From NCBI RefSeq assembly GCF_034702125.1, contig NC_085876.1:13061253-13125252 (forward strand): a stretch of 64,000 nt of DNA, given 5' to 3'. Within the stretch, counting starts at the first letter, position 1. Each line of letters opens with the position of its first letter. Below the pieces are notes generated by a model. The model did not search any database. It saw only the letters and a program-made list of their open reading frames with translations, and was not told the DNA's origin. Of the stretch, positions 1 to 12,542 are shown piece after piece. The stretch is from Engraulis encrasicolus (taxonomy: Eukaryota > Chordata > Actinopteri > Clupeiformes > Engraulidae). The translations under genes and the position numbers were made by a program.

Positions 1-2
1 CC

Positions 3-2502
3 TTCGTTTACATCAACGAGCTGTGCACGCTCCTGAAGCAGCACTCTGCTAAGAGGAGAGCGTCCACTCGAGCAGCTCCATCAGCCGGGAGAGACGCTGA
101 AGCCAGCCCCGCTGGACAGAGGGAGGATGGGAGTCCAGCAGCAGCAGCAGCTGGATCAGCAGATGGGACTCCATCCTCCTCCGAGGCCCAGGGGGGAGGG
201 AGCGGCGAGGGAGAGGAGGGCAAGAAGGCCCAGCGAGCCTCCAGGAAGCAGGTTTGTAATCAGAGGCGTCAGTCTCCAATCTCTAGCCTGGTTATCGTGA
301 CTTCAACTACATTTAGGGTTGCTTAACGAACCCATTTCTCAGATGGCTGGCTTTACCCTCGTCTGTAAACTGCTTCTTTATGCTGTATGGCTTATTATGC
401 CTTTAATGTAAGTGGGAGAGAGAGATGTGATGGTTTGGAAAATGACCCACGCTGGATTCGAACCGGGGTCCCCATGGGCAGTGACTGAGCACCTGTATGG
501 AGGGGAGCATTAGTGCGCTGCAGCACACCCGTGGCAACTTTTTCCTTTGGTTGAGCCATCAGTGGGGCCGATGTCGAAATTCTGTTGTTGCCTCAAAGGG
601 GCTCAATGTTGGATTGCATAGTTTGCGCGGTGCCCGTGGCATGCCTGTCTCAAAATCGACACCATCATGAAAAAATGCTGTTTAATTAAGCTTGCTGTGA
701 GAATGTTTTTCATCACAGAATGCCCGCAGTTGATACAAATCTGAATACGGTATGTAAAGCGATTTTACGTATGAGAAGTGACCGAAGTGTTTCCCACGAC
801 ACTCACAGCGGACCAATCTGTCAAAAAGTTACATTTGGGGTTCTCAGTGGACGGACCATGAAAATGGTTGCGAGAGTCATCGTTCACTTACTAATGACTC
901 AAATAAACATCGGCTCGGGACAGTGATTATTAAACTTTCAATCCTACATAGAGCACCTTGAAACTCAGCCTGTATCAAGGCGTCGTCAAATACCGGTAGT
1001 GTGTTTTGGCAACTGTGGCCTAAGGGTTAGGAAGTTGGTCTTGTAATCGGAAGGTTGCATTTATACCATCCATGGTCAAAGTGCCCTTGAACAAGGCAAC
1101 CCTACATTACTCCAGGTACTGAAACCAATACCTTGTACCTAACTAACTAAGTAACTTTGGATTAAAAAAAAACAGCAAAGTGTAATGCAATGTGTTTAAA
1201 CATTACTGTTATGTATAATACATGTGTTTTTCTGTTATTCCACAATAGATTGCGTACCTGGAGAACCTGCTGAAGGTGTATAACGATGAGATCAAGCGCC
1301 TTCAGGAGAAGGAGCTGAGTGTGGACGACATGGGGAAGGAGGACTCCAGCTACATCCAAGAGCACAAGCTGAAGAGAAAAGTGGGTTACTCTGGCTACTA
1401 CACAATGCTGTTTCACCTCAACTCCCACTCCTTCACTTTCCCCCTCTCTCCTGCCTTCTCTTTTGTTGTTTTTTTGCCCTCTCATTCTTCTCTCTCTCTC
1501 ACATACACACTCACACACAACTAGAACATGGGAATCCTACCGTCACCTCATAATTTTCCTTCCATTTTTATCACCTTAATACATTATGCTACACTTAAGC
1601 ACAGATTAGACTTCTGCAACTGCGAACATCAATTGTCGCTTGGGTCTGGTCACAAACCAGCTTTGCTTTTATGGATCTGGTCGCAAGCCACATTTGAAAT
1701 AGCACGATTACCTTCACTACGTTGCAAGCACCATGGCCATTATTATGCAATGTTGCTTTCTTTCTGCATCTGTCGTGTCCACCTGGCGGATAGTCAGGAT
1801 TTTTTTGGAGGTGCTTGATGACTGGTGCAGAGCCTTTGCAGTCACCGATTTGACGGAGGCAGAGGCTATGTGTCGGAAGCATCAATTACCCTTTATACTA
1901 CACTTATACTATCCACCTTAATTTACTCGCCATATCTTACTTGGTAACCTGTTTGCAGCACCCCTGTGTGGGTGTGTGTGCGTGCACGTGTTTGTGTTGA
2001 CTGCTTGTTTAAATGTGTTTTTGGGTGTACTGCAGATGATGAAGATCTACGACAAGCTGTGTGAGCTGAAGAGCTGTAACACTCTGACAGGGAGGGTCAT
2101 TGAACAGAGGATCCCATACAAAGGAACCAGATATCCAGAAATCAACAAGAAGGTAAGCAGATATGAGGGGTTACCTAAGGTCTTTTTTTTGATGGGTATA
2201 CAGATCCTTACAGGTTGGTGTTGCCTCAAACCTCTGAAAGAGGCTTACCCAACCAATGCCGACATTTTGGCACCTTGTTTTTAGATGTGCTTAATAAATT
2301 AAAAGAAATGATTTACTCACTTACACATCACTTCCTATTTTACAATCAGACGATCAGTGCTACATCAACAATCAGTTGTCGTAACTTTTTAAGGTTTTGA
2401 GAAGGTTAACACTCACTTGAGTTATGTTATTTTTCCATCTCTCTTTCCCTCTATCTCTCTCTCGCCCCTTCCCCCACACCTTTGTCTTTGTCTCTCTCTC
2501 TT

Positions 2503-2583
<81 letters not shown>

Positions 2584-5500
2584 CACCAGATCGAACGCTA
2601 CATCAACAGTCCTGACGTGCGCTGGAGCCCTCCGGACTACCAGGACATCCTGCGGCTGGTGCAGAGGGCCAACGAGCGCCACGGCCTGTCTCTGAGCCGC
2701 AGCCAGCAGTCCCAGATCGCCCAGGACGCCTTCCAGGACACGGGCCGCCGCCTGCAGGACCGACGCCACCTCGACATGGTCTACAACTTCGGCTCGCACC
2801 TCACAGACGCATACAAGCCCAGTGAGAGCCGCTGATTCTTGTCTCAACGAGGCAACTCTACTCCCCTTTGCTATAAATGGGTCTCTTTTGTGTCTATATG
2901 AATGGATAGAAGAGTAGAATGTCACGCTAAGCCCCCCACATTTGGGCTTGCATGCCCAAGAGATATGCACCCAGGGTTCGAATCCGGCCTGGGTCATTTC
3001 CCATCCCTACTCTGTCTCTCTCTCCACATTTGCTTCCTGTCGCTCTTCACTGTCCTATCAAAAAAGCCCATACAAATATCTTTTAAAAAAGAAGAGTAGA
3101 ACATATGACAGGAAGGGAGTGAGTGAAAGAGAGGGATGGAACAGGGCATGGAAATGATAGCCTGACTGGCCAGACCATTCATTTTGAATTTACCATTCAC
3201 TTTGTAACTCATGAATGGTCTGATTCTGCTTCTCTGGGGAGGGTTTTCAGTCGACCACCAGACCAGTCATGAACGTCAACTGTCAGCGATTGGTCGGAGC
3301 TCATTTCAAACCAGAGCTGAGCTCACTGCTCACACCCAAGTGCTCCAGGGCATCAAGGATCCAGACCAAAAATGAATTACGAAGTCATTAATGTGGTCTG
3401 GTAAAACCAGGCTAGCAACTCTACTCCCCTTTGCTATAAATGTTCTCTTTGTGTCTAAATTAATGTATAGGCCAGTAGAAAGTATGACACGGAGTGGGAA
3501 ATAGAGATGGGCAAAGATGGGGAAATGACCCAGGCCGGACTCGAACTTGGGTCCCCATGCAAGCCCATGAGTGAGTTGCCTTAGTGCGCTGCACCACAGA
3601 CACACTCGGTTCATGTCAAATTTGTGAGGCGCACGTTGTAGTCTCTTACCCAGTTTTGCACAAAAACGAATAACCTTTCTTGCCTGCCAAAAATGAGTGG
3701 TTTTACGACACCAATCCAAACCTTTAAAACTCACTACTATCTGTGAAATCCAGAGCACATGCCAAACGGAATCGGGAGCGTACCTTTTGTGGTCTTTGTG
3801 TTTGACCGGGGAACATAGGACCCTTTTTCGAAAAAAGAGTTCTATGTTCCCGAGTTTTCAAATTGTGTCCTTCCCAAAACCACCCCTAAACCTAACCTGT
3901 CAGTAATGCAATGTTTCTGAGTTGTACATTTGTGCCCTGACGAAAACTATCCCTAAACTTAACCTGTTAGAGGTGCAACAACAACCTGAGCTTTACCATG
4001 CGGCAGCAGTCTACTTGGAAGCAGCGGGGAACATGGAACCTTTTTTTGAAAAAAGGATCCTAAGTTACCCGGTGGCGGGGAGCATAGGACCCGGGGAACA
4101 TGGGGATGACCCCACAGAATCATTCATTCCCATTCAAATTTTTGCGAGTTAAAGCCCCATGGACCGGAAATAGAGTGGTGTGGCTTAGGTGCCCCATTCA
4201 CTTGCACGGTGTTCTTGTTCTGTGTTTCCCCACCTGTAGCCACGGACCCTGCCCTCTCGGACCCCACCCTGTCCCGGAAGCTGCGCTCCAATCGGGAGGT
4301 GGCGGTGTCTGGTCTGGAGGAAGTCATCAGCAAGTACGCTGTGATGCAGGACGACACAGAGGAGGAGGAGAGGAAGAAGAGGCAGACTAAAAAGGTGAGG
4401 GGGAAGAGAGCAGGAAAACGTTGGCTCGTGATTGGCTGACCGACTGGATTTACAAAGCAATACAGCTTGGCTGAGGTTGACAGAGGCTTGTGATGTGTTT
4501 GTAAATCACTTCAGATCCAGCTGATGTTTCTTTAGTAATTACCGTAATCTACCCCTTGTGTTGCTAACGACAGGGGTGTGTGCGTGCGTGAGCGTGTCTG
4601 CGTGCGTGCACGCGTGTGTATGTGAAGACTGTGGCATAATGATAAGGGAGTTGGTCTTAGGTGTTTCGAGAGACGCTGGTATGTTATTTATCAATGGCAC
4701 AAAAATGGCCGGAGACAGTCTTTGCCCAATATGTTGTCCATGTTTCCAACAAGCAGAATGCTGGCAAAGTAGAGGAGAAAGAAGCAGCGGATGAGGAAAA
4801 GGAGGAAGAGGAGGAGGATGACGAAGATGATGTGTCCTCAGATCCAGACATTGAGGAAGAAATTCAGGCCAGCAATTCTCAAGAGGGTGAGTTGCACAAG
4901 TTGAGAAAAAAATCCATGAATGTATGTTTCCTTGTCAAGTGTTCCAGTTTTCTGTCCTAAAACTTAATTGTTGCAAAATGTCAATCTTGATCCAATTGCT
5001 AAGATACAAATTGAGTGTTTATGCTGCTGTCCCTTTCTCTTCTCCAGACGTGCCAGACAGATAAGATGTTAACCACTGGGAGCTTGGATACTTTTTAAAC
5101 TCTTTGGATAAACTGGTCTGTTTGAATGACAGTCACAGATGATAATTTTGTTGTTTTTGCCTCGTTGAGTTCATTTTTATTTGGTGTTTTCAGGGGATGG
5201 CGAAGAGGAGGAGAACGGTGAGCCTGTAAATGACAGTGAAGGGGAGATCCAGGAGAGTGAAGGAGGCCTTCCCTCCGTAGAGCAGCAGCAGCAGCAGCAG
5301 CAGGAGGAGGAGGAGGAGGAGGAGGAGGATGAAGATGAGGGGAGTAGTGACAATGACCTGCAGTCAGGCAGCAGCAGCCACAGGAGTACCTCCTCAACAC
5401 CCTCCCCATTGGGGGAACCCGCCGCAGAAAGTCCCTCCCCCTCAGACACTCCCAGCCAGTCGGAGCCCTCCGTCACAAAGGTTGAAGAGGACAGCCAATG

Positions 5501-6563
5501 GCAGAGGCCCGTCTCCATCTCTCCGCCAATCGCAACACAAACAGACTCTCTGCCCCCGTCTCCGGTGGTGGTGTCCACCAATGAGGACTTGGCGTTGACG
5601 TCCTTAGACGCCCAGGCAGGTGATGAGGATGAGGATCGCCCGTCCTCCCCGGCCACGGCGAGGAAGAGGAAGAGGAACAGTGAGGTGGTCTCACAGACCA
5701 CCAGAACTAAACGACAGAAAGCCACCAGTGTGAGGTCAGCAACATTTGTTTACTTACGCAAACACAAGTTACAGTACGATCATAAATAGATTCTCTAGAT
5801 TCCACCACCGCATTCCCTTACCTAAATGAGTTTCTCTGACTTCCCATTGCTTTCCAAGTGCGCTCTTCAGTGTAGCACCCTCACAGTTGAGTGGATTTCC
5901 ACCCGTCATTCAAATGGAAAGGTTTCAATTCAGAAACGAAAACATAATCATTCAGTTCAGAAACATAATCCCACCTAACATTGAATTGATGGTTGATGGT
6001 CACAATACATGCAAATGCCATTCAGTGCCCAAGCCTGCATCCATAAACTGGGTGAACGACATTCGAAAAAGTAGAGAACGTAGCATACGTATTTCAAAAC
6101 GGGAAACATTGCTCTTCGTCTTCTCTGCCATTTCTATTCATTTGATTTCAGATCGCACCTACACTATACACGGGCATAATAAATAAGTGAAAGCAATGAA
6201 GAAAGATACATGATGCAGTATATCAGAAATGTTGACATTCTCTGTCTGTAAGTTAGTTGTTTTTTTCCCTATTATGTTAAATATTTAAAAATGTTCTGTT
6301 AATTATTACTTCATCACTTTATTATTATTCACTACTTCTAACGCTATTGGCCCCGTCTTGCACTTTAATGTCTGTCTTGTGAATGTCAGTCCTCTGTATG
6401 TCTATTTCCTGGTATGGGACAGAGAGAGAAACAGGGTTTCAATTTTCTTGTATGAGCTGTCCATATGAAGAAACTGATATAATAACGCTGAAGGGGACCA
6501 GCAAGTGCAGACAAGGAAGAAGCTAGCCACCGGAGCATCTTCAGAATGATATGGAGGACATTT

Positions 6564-6626
<63 letters not shown>

Positions 6627-7851
6627 TGTATTTGTATAGCACTGTATCATACAAGGGATGCAACTCAAAGTGCTTAACAAATGAGAAAAAAAGAACATAA
6701 TTGTTAGAGGTGGATTAAAAGGAGAGGAAGAGAGGAGAGGCAGAGATAGCAGGAAGGCAGAGGAAGAAGAGATAGAAAGAGATCGTAGAGTCATAGGGTC
6801 AACGTAGGTTAGGACCGGGATTCTTAGATGCGTAAAGTCCATAGTGGCTGGGTCTAGCATATGTCATAGTCACACAGAGATTGGGCGCTCAGATGCGGCC
6901 CCTGGTGGCATCAGGGGTGAGGAAAAACTCCCTTTCGCTTGAATCATAGTTTGTGGGGGGAAAAAAGCTCAATGAGGTCTGAGCAAAAAAAACCTATAGC
7001 CAGGAAGAAACCTCAGGCAGAGACCAGCGGCCACCTAGAGCAGCAAGGACACTGCGGCAGCTGGGACACTGTGACTTGGCAGCTAGGAGTTGTTCTATTG
7101 GTTCAAGTCTTGGCACTTACCCAAATAGAACTAAACAGTACAATATCCACATCTGAAGATGCTCCGGTGACTTTCTTCCATGTCTCTTGACTGGACTTGA
7201 CCTGACTTGGCTTGTGTGTTGCAGTGGCAGTGACAGTGACATCCCCCTGGATATGGGCGTAGCCAGCAGCCCCCTCCAGGTCGACTCCACCAGGGCAGAC
7301 TCCCCCTCCCACGAGATGGTCAGCAGCTCACAGATGACGCCGCCTCCAAAGCCAAATAAGGTGTGTGTGTCTTTGTGTACGTGTGTTTTGCAGACACCAT
7401 GTCATATTATTAGTATTATTTATTACTATTAATGAAAGTATTGAAAGAGTCACTGTGTGCATTAATATGGTGCATGCTGTATTCATGTCCAATAATTTTT
7501 TGATTTTTGGGGTACCCAAATGGCTCCAATTTTCTGTGCGTGTATGTTTATGTGTGTGTGCGTGTGTCTGTGTTTTTCTCATATTTCTCATTTAATTATA
7601 TTAATTTTCAGATTTCATATTATTGTTATTAATAAGAGTCTACTGAAGAGATTCGATATTGTATAATGCATATCTTAACGATTCACTATTCGTCTCCATG
7701 AGTTAACGAAATTAATTGAAAATTGTTTACGGTTAAAGTTACCTCAATAATTAGTGAATGTCAACTCCCCTCCTGTTTCTTGTTGCACCAGGTGGACAAA
7801 GCTACTCAGTGTGACCCAGAGGAAGTCATTGAACTGTCAGACTCCGAGTGA
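3..7851 (+). CDS. daxx: Death domain-associated protein Daxx, 3' part of gene (9 exons)
   Basis: Daxx is a nuclear histone chaperone that, with ATRX, deposits H3.3-H4 and represses transcription at PML bodies. Exons by frame and GT-AG: 3-251, 1249-1380, 2036-2152, 2590-2821, 4240-4394, 4757-4886 (start could be 4754), 5194-5734, 7225-7360, 7792-7851. Phases agree throughout and give 583 residues plus TGA. Exon 1 opens with FVYINELCTLLKQHSAKRR, the end of the helical bundle. Exons 2-5 form the histone-binding domain (LTGRVIEQRIPYKGTRYPE, RRHLDMVYNFGSHLTD, DPALSDPTLSRKLRSN, EVISKYAVMQD). Exons 6-7 are acidic, with Gln7 followed by a Glu run and a basic KRKRN stretch. The protein ends TQCDPEEVIELSDSE, the conserved C-terminal SUMO-interacting motif. 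The N-terminal exons lie left of the window. The gene converges on zbtb22. The family match is unambiguous. Confidence 0.97.
425..540 (-). repeat. tRNA-derived SINE fragment, daxx intron 1
   Basis: Minus strand: GTGCTGCAGCGCACTAATGC, then GGGGACCCCGGTTCGAATCC (B box) and AGCGTGGGTCATTTTC. Related to 3455-3600 and 2925-3075. Confidence 0.65.
1016..1160 (+). repeat. tRNA-derived SINE (family A), daxx intron 1
   Basis: The head TGTGGCCTAAGGGTTAGGAA is followed by TAATCGGAAGGTTGC and CCTTGAACAAGGCAACCCTA; the tail TAAGTAACTTTGGATTAAAA matches the copy at 56797-57000. The B box is degraded. Confidence 0.75.
2500..2581 (+). repeat. CT microsatellite serving as polypyrimidine tract of daxx exon 4
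   Basis: About 35-40 CT units ending 8 bp before the acceptor CTCCACCAG (exon starts 2590), so the array itself is the pyrimidine tract. Confidence 0.95.
2925..3075 (+). repeat. tRNA-derived SINE, daxx intron 4
   Basis: B box region CAGGGTTCGAATCCGGCCTG and then GGTCATTTCCCATCC. The tail CTGTCCTATCAAAAAAGCCC is typical of a fish SINE family. Confidence 0.7.
3157..3416. mobile_element. MITE with AGCCTG ends, daxx intron 4
   Basis: The left end ATAGCCTGACTGGCCAGACC and the right end GGTCTGGTAAAACCAGGCTA are inverted repeats. 260 bp, no ORF. Confidence 0.65.
3455..3600 (-). repeat. tRNA-derived SINE, daxx intron 4
   Basis: Minus strand: GTGGTGCAGCGCACTAAGGC, then ACCCAAGTTCGAGTCCGGCC and TGGGTCATTTCCCC. 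Opposite orientation to the related copy at 2925-3075. Confidence 0.7.
3800..4115. repeat. GGGGAACATAGGAC-type dispersed repeat, daxx intron 4
   Basis: GGGGAACATAGGACC, then TTTTTCGAAAAAAG, recurs near the right end as GGGGAACATGGAACC with TTTTTTTGAAAAAAGG, with further GGGGAGCATAGGACCC and GGGGAACATGGGG. CCTAAACCTAACCTGT and CCTAAACTTAACCTGT are internal repeats. Class unknown. Confidence 0.5.
6567..6690. repeat. AAT microsatellite with TGTATTTGTATAGCAC element, copy 1
   Basis: About 20 AAT units followed by TGTATTTGTATAGCACTGTA, TCATACAAGGGATGCAACTC and AAAGTGCTTAACAAATGAG, homologous to 61963-62040. In daxx intron 7. Confidence 0.8.
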
Positions 7852-9450
7852 TGGGGGTGCACCGGCTTGGCTGTGACGGCAATACAAGCAAAAAACTCAT
7901 CAAAAAGCAGTGCTGTGAACAAGGCATGCCTACCAATGCTGTATGGATGGGATGGAACCCCCTCTTTCACAAGAGCTCTAGCCGCTCATTGCACTTGTTG
8001 GGGGGAAAGGCCACTCGTGCATCTCTGCTTGTGGGGAGGGTGGGGAGAAACTCCAATGCCCAGGCTGGGCCACCTGGGCTAGTCTCACCAAGGGCTGTAG
8101 ACTGCAGTCAGCCGCATGGCTCCTTGTTTCAGGAGATGAGGAATCGTTTACACTTCGTCTTCAGCTGAGCTTTTGTCGCAGGGCTCAGCTCTGGATGGCA
8201 TTGGGACAGGGTAATTCAGGATCTCAACAATATGGTTTTCATTTCAGTTTTATGTTTGATTTTTATTTTAAGTTTAGTTTTAGTTGAAGTAGTTTTCTGT
8301 TGTTGTTTTTTTTTTAACATTTTATTTAATTTGATTTTTGTTTTCCTGGAACTAATTTGAAATGTATGGGAGTGCCACTCTACTGGAGATGTGTCTGTGG
8401 TTAGAGGTCAGAGGTCACAGCACTCATGTCTGCTCCAGTGAACCGTGAGGTTGACAAAGTGGACGGAGGGGATGCATGGTTGTTCATCTACGGTGCTAGG
8501 CAAATGTGTGGATGTCACATGTCTTAAGCTTAACCGATAAAGATACACTTAAGAACTATTCAGCTCATTTTTTTTTATCCGATATTCGCCTTAATTGGAG
8601 GAAACAAGTGTTTTGTTTTATTTATCGCCATTTCCTTTCCTTTTTAAAAAAAATATTTTTATTTTACACAGGGGTAACCCTTAATCTGTGATCAAATGCC
8701 TCAGGGATGTTTCGCACTTTTTGTTCCCCCTTCCTTCATCATTTTAAAAAAAATGATTTTGTCAAAAGTGTATTGTCTGAGGGAGAAGGTGCTCTGTTTG
8801 GGGCTCATCTACTTTTTGTACGACTAGGACATTGCTACATCACAGACTGCTAAGTTGCCTATTTATTGATGCGTCTTGATGGGATGGTCAGGGCCAATTA
8901 CTGCACATTATAACAGTCTTGGAGAACTGGGATTGCGCCTAAACTGAGCCTGATGTAAAGAACGGTCATATAGCGGATAGGAAGCAAGCTACAAAACTGT
9001 ATTTAGCTTGTGATGGATTTTGAACATGAGGTCTGTCGGATGAATAATAATAAAAAATGAACTAAAATATTTGTTTCATTCATTGATGGAATATACACAT
9101 TGAATGTTTTAAACAATTCTATTCATGCAAGACTCTTCTACACTGTTTACAGTCTGCTATGATGGCAAATCCACTTGAAGATCATTGAATCAAAAACTGC
9201 TTTCAAGGGTCATAGAACCCATGAAGGACTACCAACAAAAGTGCAGTATGCAAGCTGAGCTACTGTGCCGAATATCATCATGTATGACCTGGGATCTTCT
9301 GTTACGCATTGTGGAATAGTGACGGAGGCCTCTTCAAGGCTCGTCATAGGCAAAGGATTTTAGGCTAGTTTGTGTGTGTGTCTGTCTTTTTTAATCAAGA
9401 TGTAAACTTATTTTCTATTTTGGGCAAATAAAAAAACTTTCAAAATTACA
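7852..9450 (+). other. daxx: daxx 3' untranslated region (inferred)
   Basis: The sequence after the daxx stop has no supported ORF and is AT-rich. Possible polyadenylation signals AATAAA lie at 9049-9054 and 9427-9432. The second is the likelier distal end, giving a 3' UTR of about 1.6 kb. The end is inferred from the signals only. Confidence 0.5.
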
Positions 9451-9964
9451 TTTGTATGGCATAATGACTGGCCCAGTTCTCTTTGTGTTTATTTATGCAC
9501 ATTTAAACCAGAAAATAAGTCAACTGTGCTTGTGGTGGTGAGATGAGCAGCATGAATTGGGGATGCTTTGAAACAACACATTATATCTGGCATTTACTGT
9601 ATGTAGTCGCTGCTAGCCTAAACTGTCAGTAGGTACTGTGTTGCATTGCGGAATGGGGCTTGTATCTTTGAAGAGTACCACCACCATCACAAATGTCTTA
9701 CTATAATTATGCCAAATTTTTCAGTTATGTCATAAGGACGTTGCAGGATTTTTAACAGAGTTATATGGGAACTGTAGAGTATTGAAGTAAAATTCTAAAA
9801 TATTTTATTGTTTTCTGTCCATCATACACACATGCATAACAACGTGCTTTCCATGTGAATACACAGTACAACGAAATTACACTCACCACACATCACTGTT
9901 TTAAAACCAGATGTTTATTTTTTCTGTGATGTCACAAGATCTTGACAGGTGGGTAACATTGGGG

Positions 9965-10156
9965 GGTTATTCCAAGAACATGGTTAAACTTGGTAAAGAT
10001 CACCTCTACAGAAAGGGGTAAACCTGCTCATAGATAGCTTACCTGCATCATTTGAGAAAATGAGGGTGTCAGGCTCCTGTATTAGCTGATGTAGGCCTAC
10101 CTCCAGGTGAACTTAACCGGTTCGTTATTGAACCATGTTCTTGAAAAACAACCCTG
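9965..10156. mobile_element. Foldback MITE-like element
   Basis: The left end reads GGTTATTCCAAGAACATGGT and the right end contains ACCATGTTCTTG followed by ACAACCC, its imperfect reverse complement. The whole is about 190 bp with no ORF. It looks like a small non-autonomous DNA transposon inside the presumed zbtb22 3' UTR. No target duplication was resolved. Confidence 0.5.
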
Positions 10157-11029
10157 GTCATATTTCAGTAGGCTGTCACAATGGTGCTTGCTTACACACA
10201 GGCAGGTACAGTATGTGTGTGACAGTCATAATAGTGGGTGTACCATATGTAATCTTTACAAGGCAAACTTCAATCACTCCTAATATGGTCCCCCAAAGAA
10301 CACAATAGTATCCGGCGATGCTTGGAAAGAAAGAAAAAAAGTTGGCGTTGAAATTTCCACTTCATCCTTCCCCATAGAATCTCCATTTCACTCCAAAACA
10401 ATCTGACAAAGGCTTCCACTCTGAACTCTTGAGGTATCTGATAGTCATGGCTGGACATGGTTATGAAATATATTTTTATTTATTCATAAAGATCTACAGT
10501 AAGGCAGTTAAATTCCAACAAGGTCAGTTGGTATTTCAATAGTTTGTAATAGATTTCTTAAATACATCTCTGTAACACATGTAACACAAATGCATCCCTC
10601 CAGGTCTACTGGACTATTACAGTAATCAATGTAATGAACAACCCCCCCCCCGTGGAGGAAAAGCACCTTCAGTAGGGTTGGGCGGTCTTCAAATCTTGAT
10701 ATTGTCGAACCTTCTCTGTATTTTAACCCTGATCTACAGTATCACCTTAACTTTGAGATGGGCAACTTTCATGACGAGTAGGACAAACATTTTTCATTGC
10801 CGCCATCAGAGGACCACATATTTAGACTATGAGAGAAGTTATTTAATTAATTATAATAAAAAGTATTAATTATTAATAGAAATTATTATTTTATATACTC
10901 TATATAGTGTATATGATCGTTTATTGAACCACTACTTTTCAAGATTCTCGATAAGCAACAAAGACATTTGTTTTTAAAAGTGCAAAATACTCACATTTAC
11001 TGTAATGATTAAAAATTAATAAATTAGGG

Positions 11030-11330
11030 GTACATTCCATTAGCCTTACGTCTTTCCTCGACCTGTGCCTGAGGCCTCGCACTTTGCAGATGCCCTGTCA
11101 CCCTGTACAAAAACGCAAGTTTCCCAGCCGTCAGCCTAGCTACAGCAACTTTTGGGAGACTTTCCCCTTTCATAATCGCAAAAGCAAATGAGAAAATGAC
11201 CTTTGAATTGCACTTTTGCAAAATACTGAAATAATCAAACTTCTGTCGTCATAACGTGTTGCGACATCATCATGAGGCCACAACACAAGGGAGGATGGGA
11301 GTTAGGATAATGGAAATGACCCTCTGTCTA
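11030..11330. mobile_element. Dispersed MITE family copy 1
   Basis: This segment shares order and sequence with 18785-19030 and 63017-63317. Shared blocks are GTCAGCCTAGC with ACAAC or GCAAC-TTT, AAATGAGAAAAT-AC, TTTGCAAAATA or similar, and CATCATGAGGCCAC followed by GGGAGGATG. The best-preserved copy (63017-63317) has GGGTGGATTCC inverted ends. This copy is diverged and its ends are not clear. Confidence 0.55.
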
Positions 11331-12542
11331 AGGGCTGCACTGAGTGAGGGAGTGGGCCGTATGAGGCAGTTTCCTACAGGTGCCCATCTCTGCCTTAGCT
11401 AATGTAGAATTAGTTTACAGCTTGAGCCTATATACTGTACCTACAGTGTGCTATTGTAGGTCCTTCAACGCTGCAGAGTTATTAAAATGACTTTGAAGCT
11501 GGTACCCTTGCTAACCTTTTAACCCCTCAATGTACCTTATAACCGTACTACCGCCCAACCCAAGCATTCAGAAGCCCTCAGGTCCTGTACAATGGACATG
11601 AAGGTGGGTCATCTTACATGTCTCCTTGATGGCACCAACCATCTGAACATCTGATGGCTATCAAAGCAACAAGTCTTGGCCATTGTAATGCTTAATAACA
11701 GTCCGGCCTTCACAGAAGGAAAACACTTCACTGCATTCACAAGTTGTCTTTGTGACAGTCAATTCATAAACTTTCAAAACACAGCACCAAAGCATAATAA
11801 TATGGGGTATATCTCTTTGAGGAATGACAGAATCTCCATTGACCACAATACTCCGGTGAATTCTGATCACAATGGGTCTTTTCCATATGATCAGAAATCT
11901 TCCAACACTAAACATCTCAATGCATTCGAAGCAGGTTTCAGAGGCATACTGGCATATACACACACACTCCTGTTTTCTGCATGATAACGGTAGTTGTGTA
12001 CCCGTTTCGCTTCAAAACAGAACTTATACAATGTCATGGTGAACAAGGCTAATCATGGCATGGTTTGTGATCGGTCACAAATAACTAAAGACAAATTAGT
12101 CAGATCAAAGATGTGAAGGAAAAGATAGAAACGTGTCTCAACAGTCTTCTACTATTCATCTGAGATTTTTTTTCTTCTTCTGTGAAGTGTTCACTGACAA
12201 CAGAGTTTACAATAGCAGCCTAGACTACGCAATACAGCAGCAAAACGTTTCATAGATTTCTCAAGGTATTTCGATGCCACAATTTGACTACTAAGATGCA
12301 GCGGAAGATGGAGAACGACTATTTTTTTGGTATTTTAAAGAAGTAATCTGCTCAAGCACACCGCACCTGCACCTTGTGCGACTTCACAACCACACAAAAG
12401 TCATGTACTTGTACTCATGTACTGTAAGGTCTGTAGATAACGATAAGACAATGGTCCCGTTTCAATTGGTAGCTTATAATTTGGCGCTGTTGCGGGAATG
12501 TTCACCGAAGTATTCCGTTCCTCTTCTCAGACTTTCTGTCTA

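Larger units (their letters stand above)
9780..12542 (-). other. zbtb22: zbtb22 3' untranslated region and convergent intergenic space
   Basis: No coding exon is visible between the convergent stops of daxx and zbtb22. On the minus strand AATAAA occurs near 9804 and 9914, so the zbtb22 3' UTR may be up to about 2.7 kb. The stretch holds a foldback repeat (9965-10156) and a copy of a dispersed element (about 11030-11330). The remainder is unremarkable AT-rich DNA. Confidence 0.4.

Noticed and set aside
5177..5725. 182-codon minus-strand ORF rich in Ser and Cys
   Set aside because: Antisense shadow of the acidic low-complexity daxx exon; Ser and Cys runs are the complement of Glu and Gln codons.
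11661..11984. About 100-codon ORFs on both strands
   Set aside because: Located in the presumed zbtb22 3' UTR, no codon pattern or known domain, both strands open by chance.
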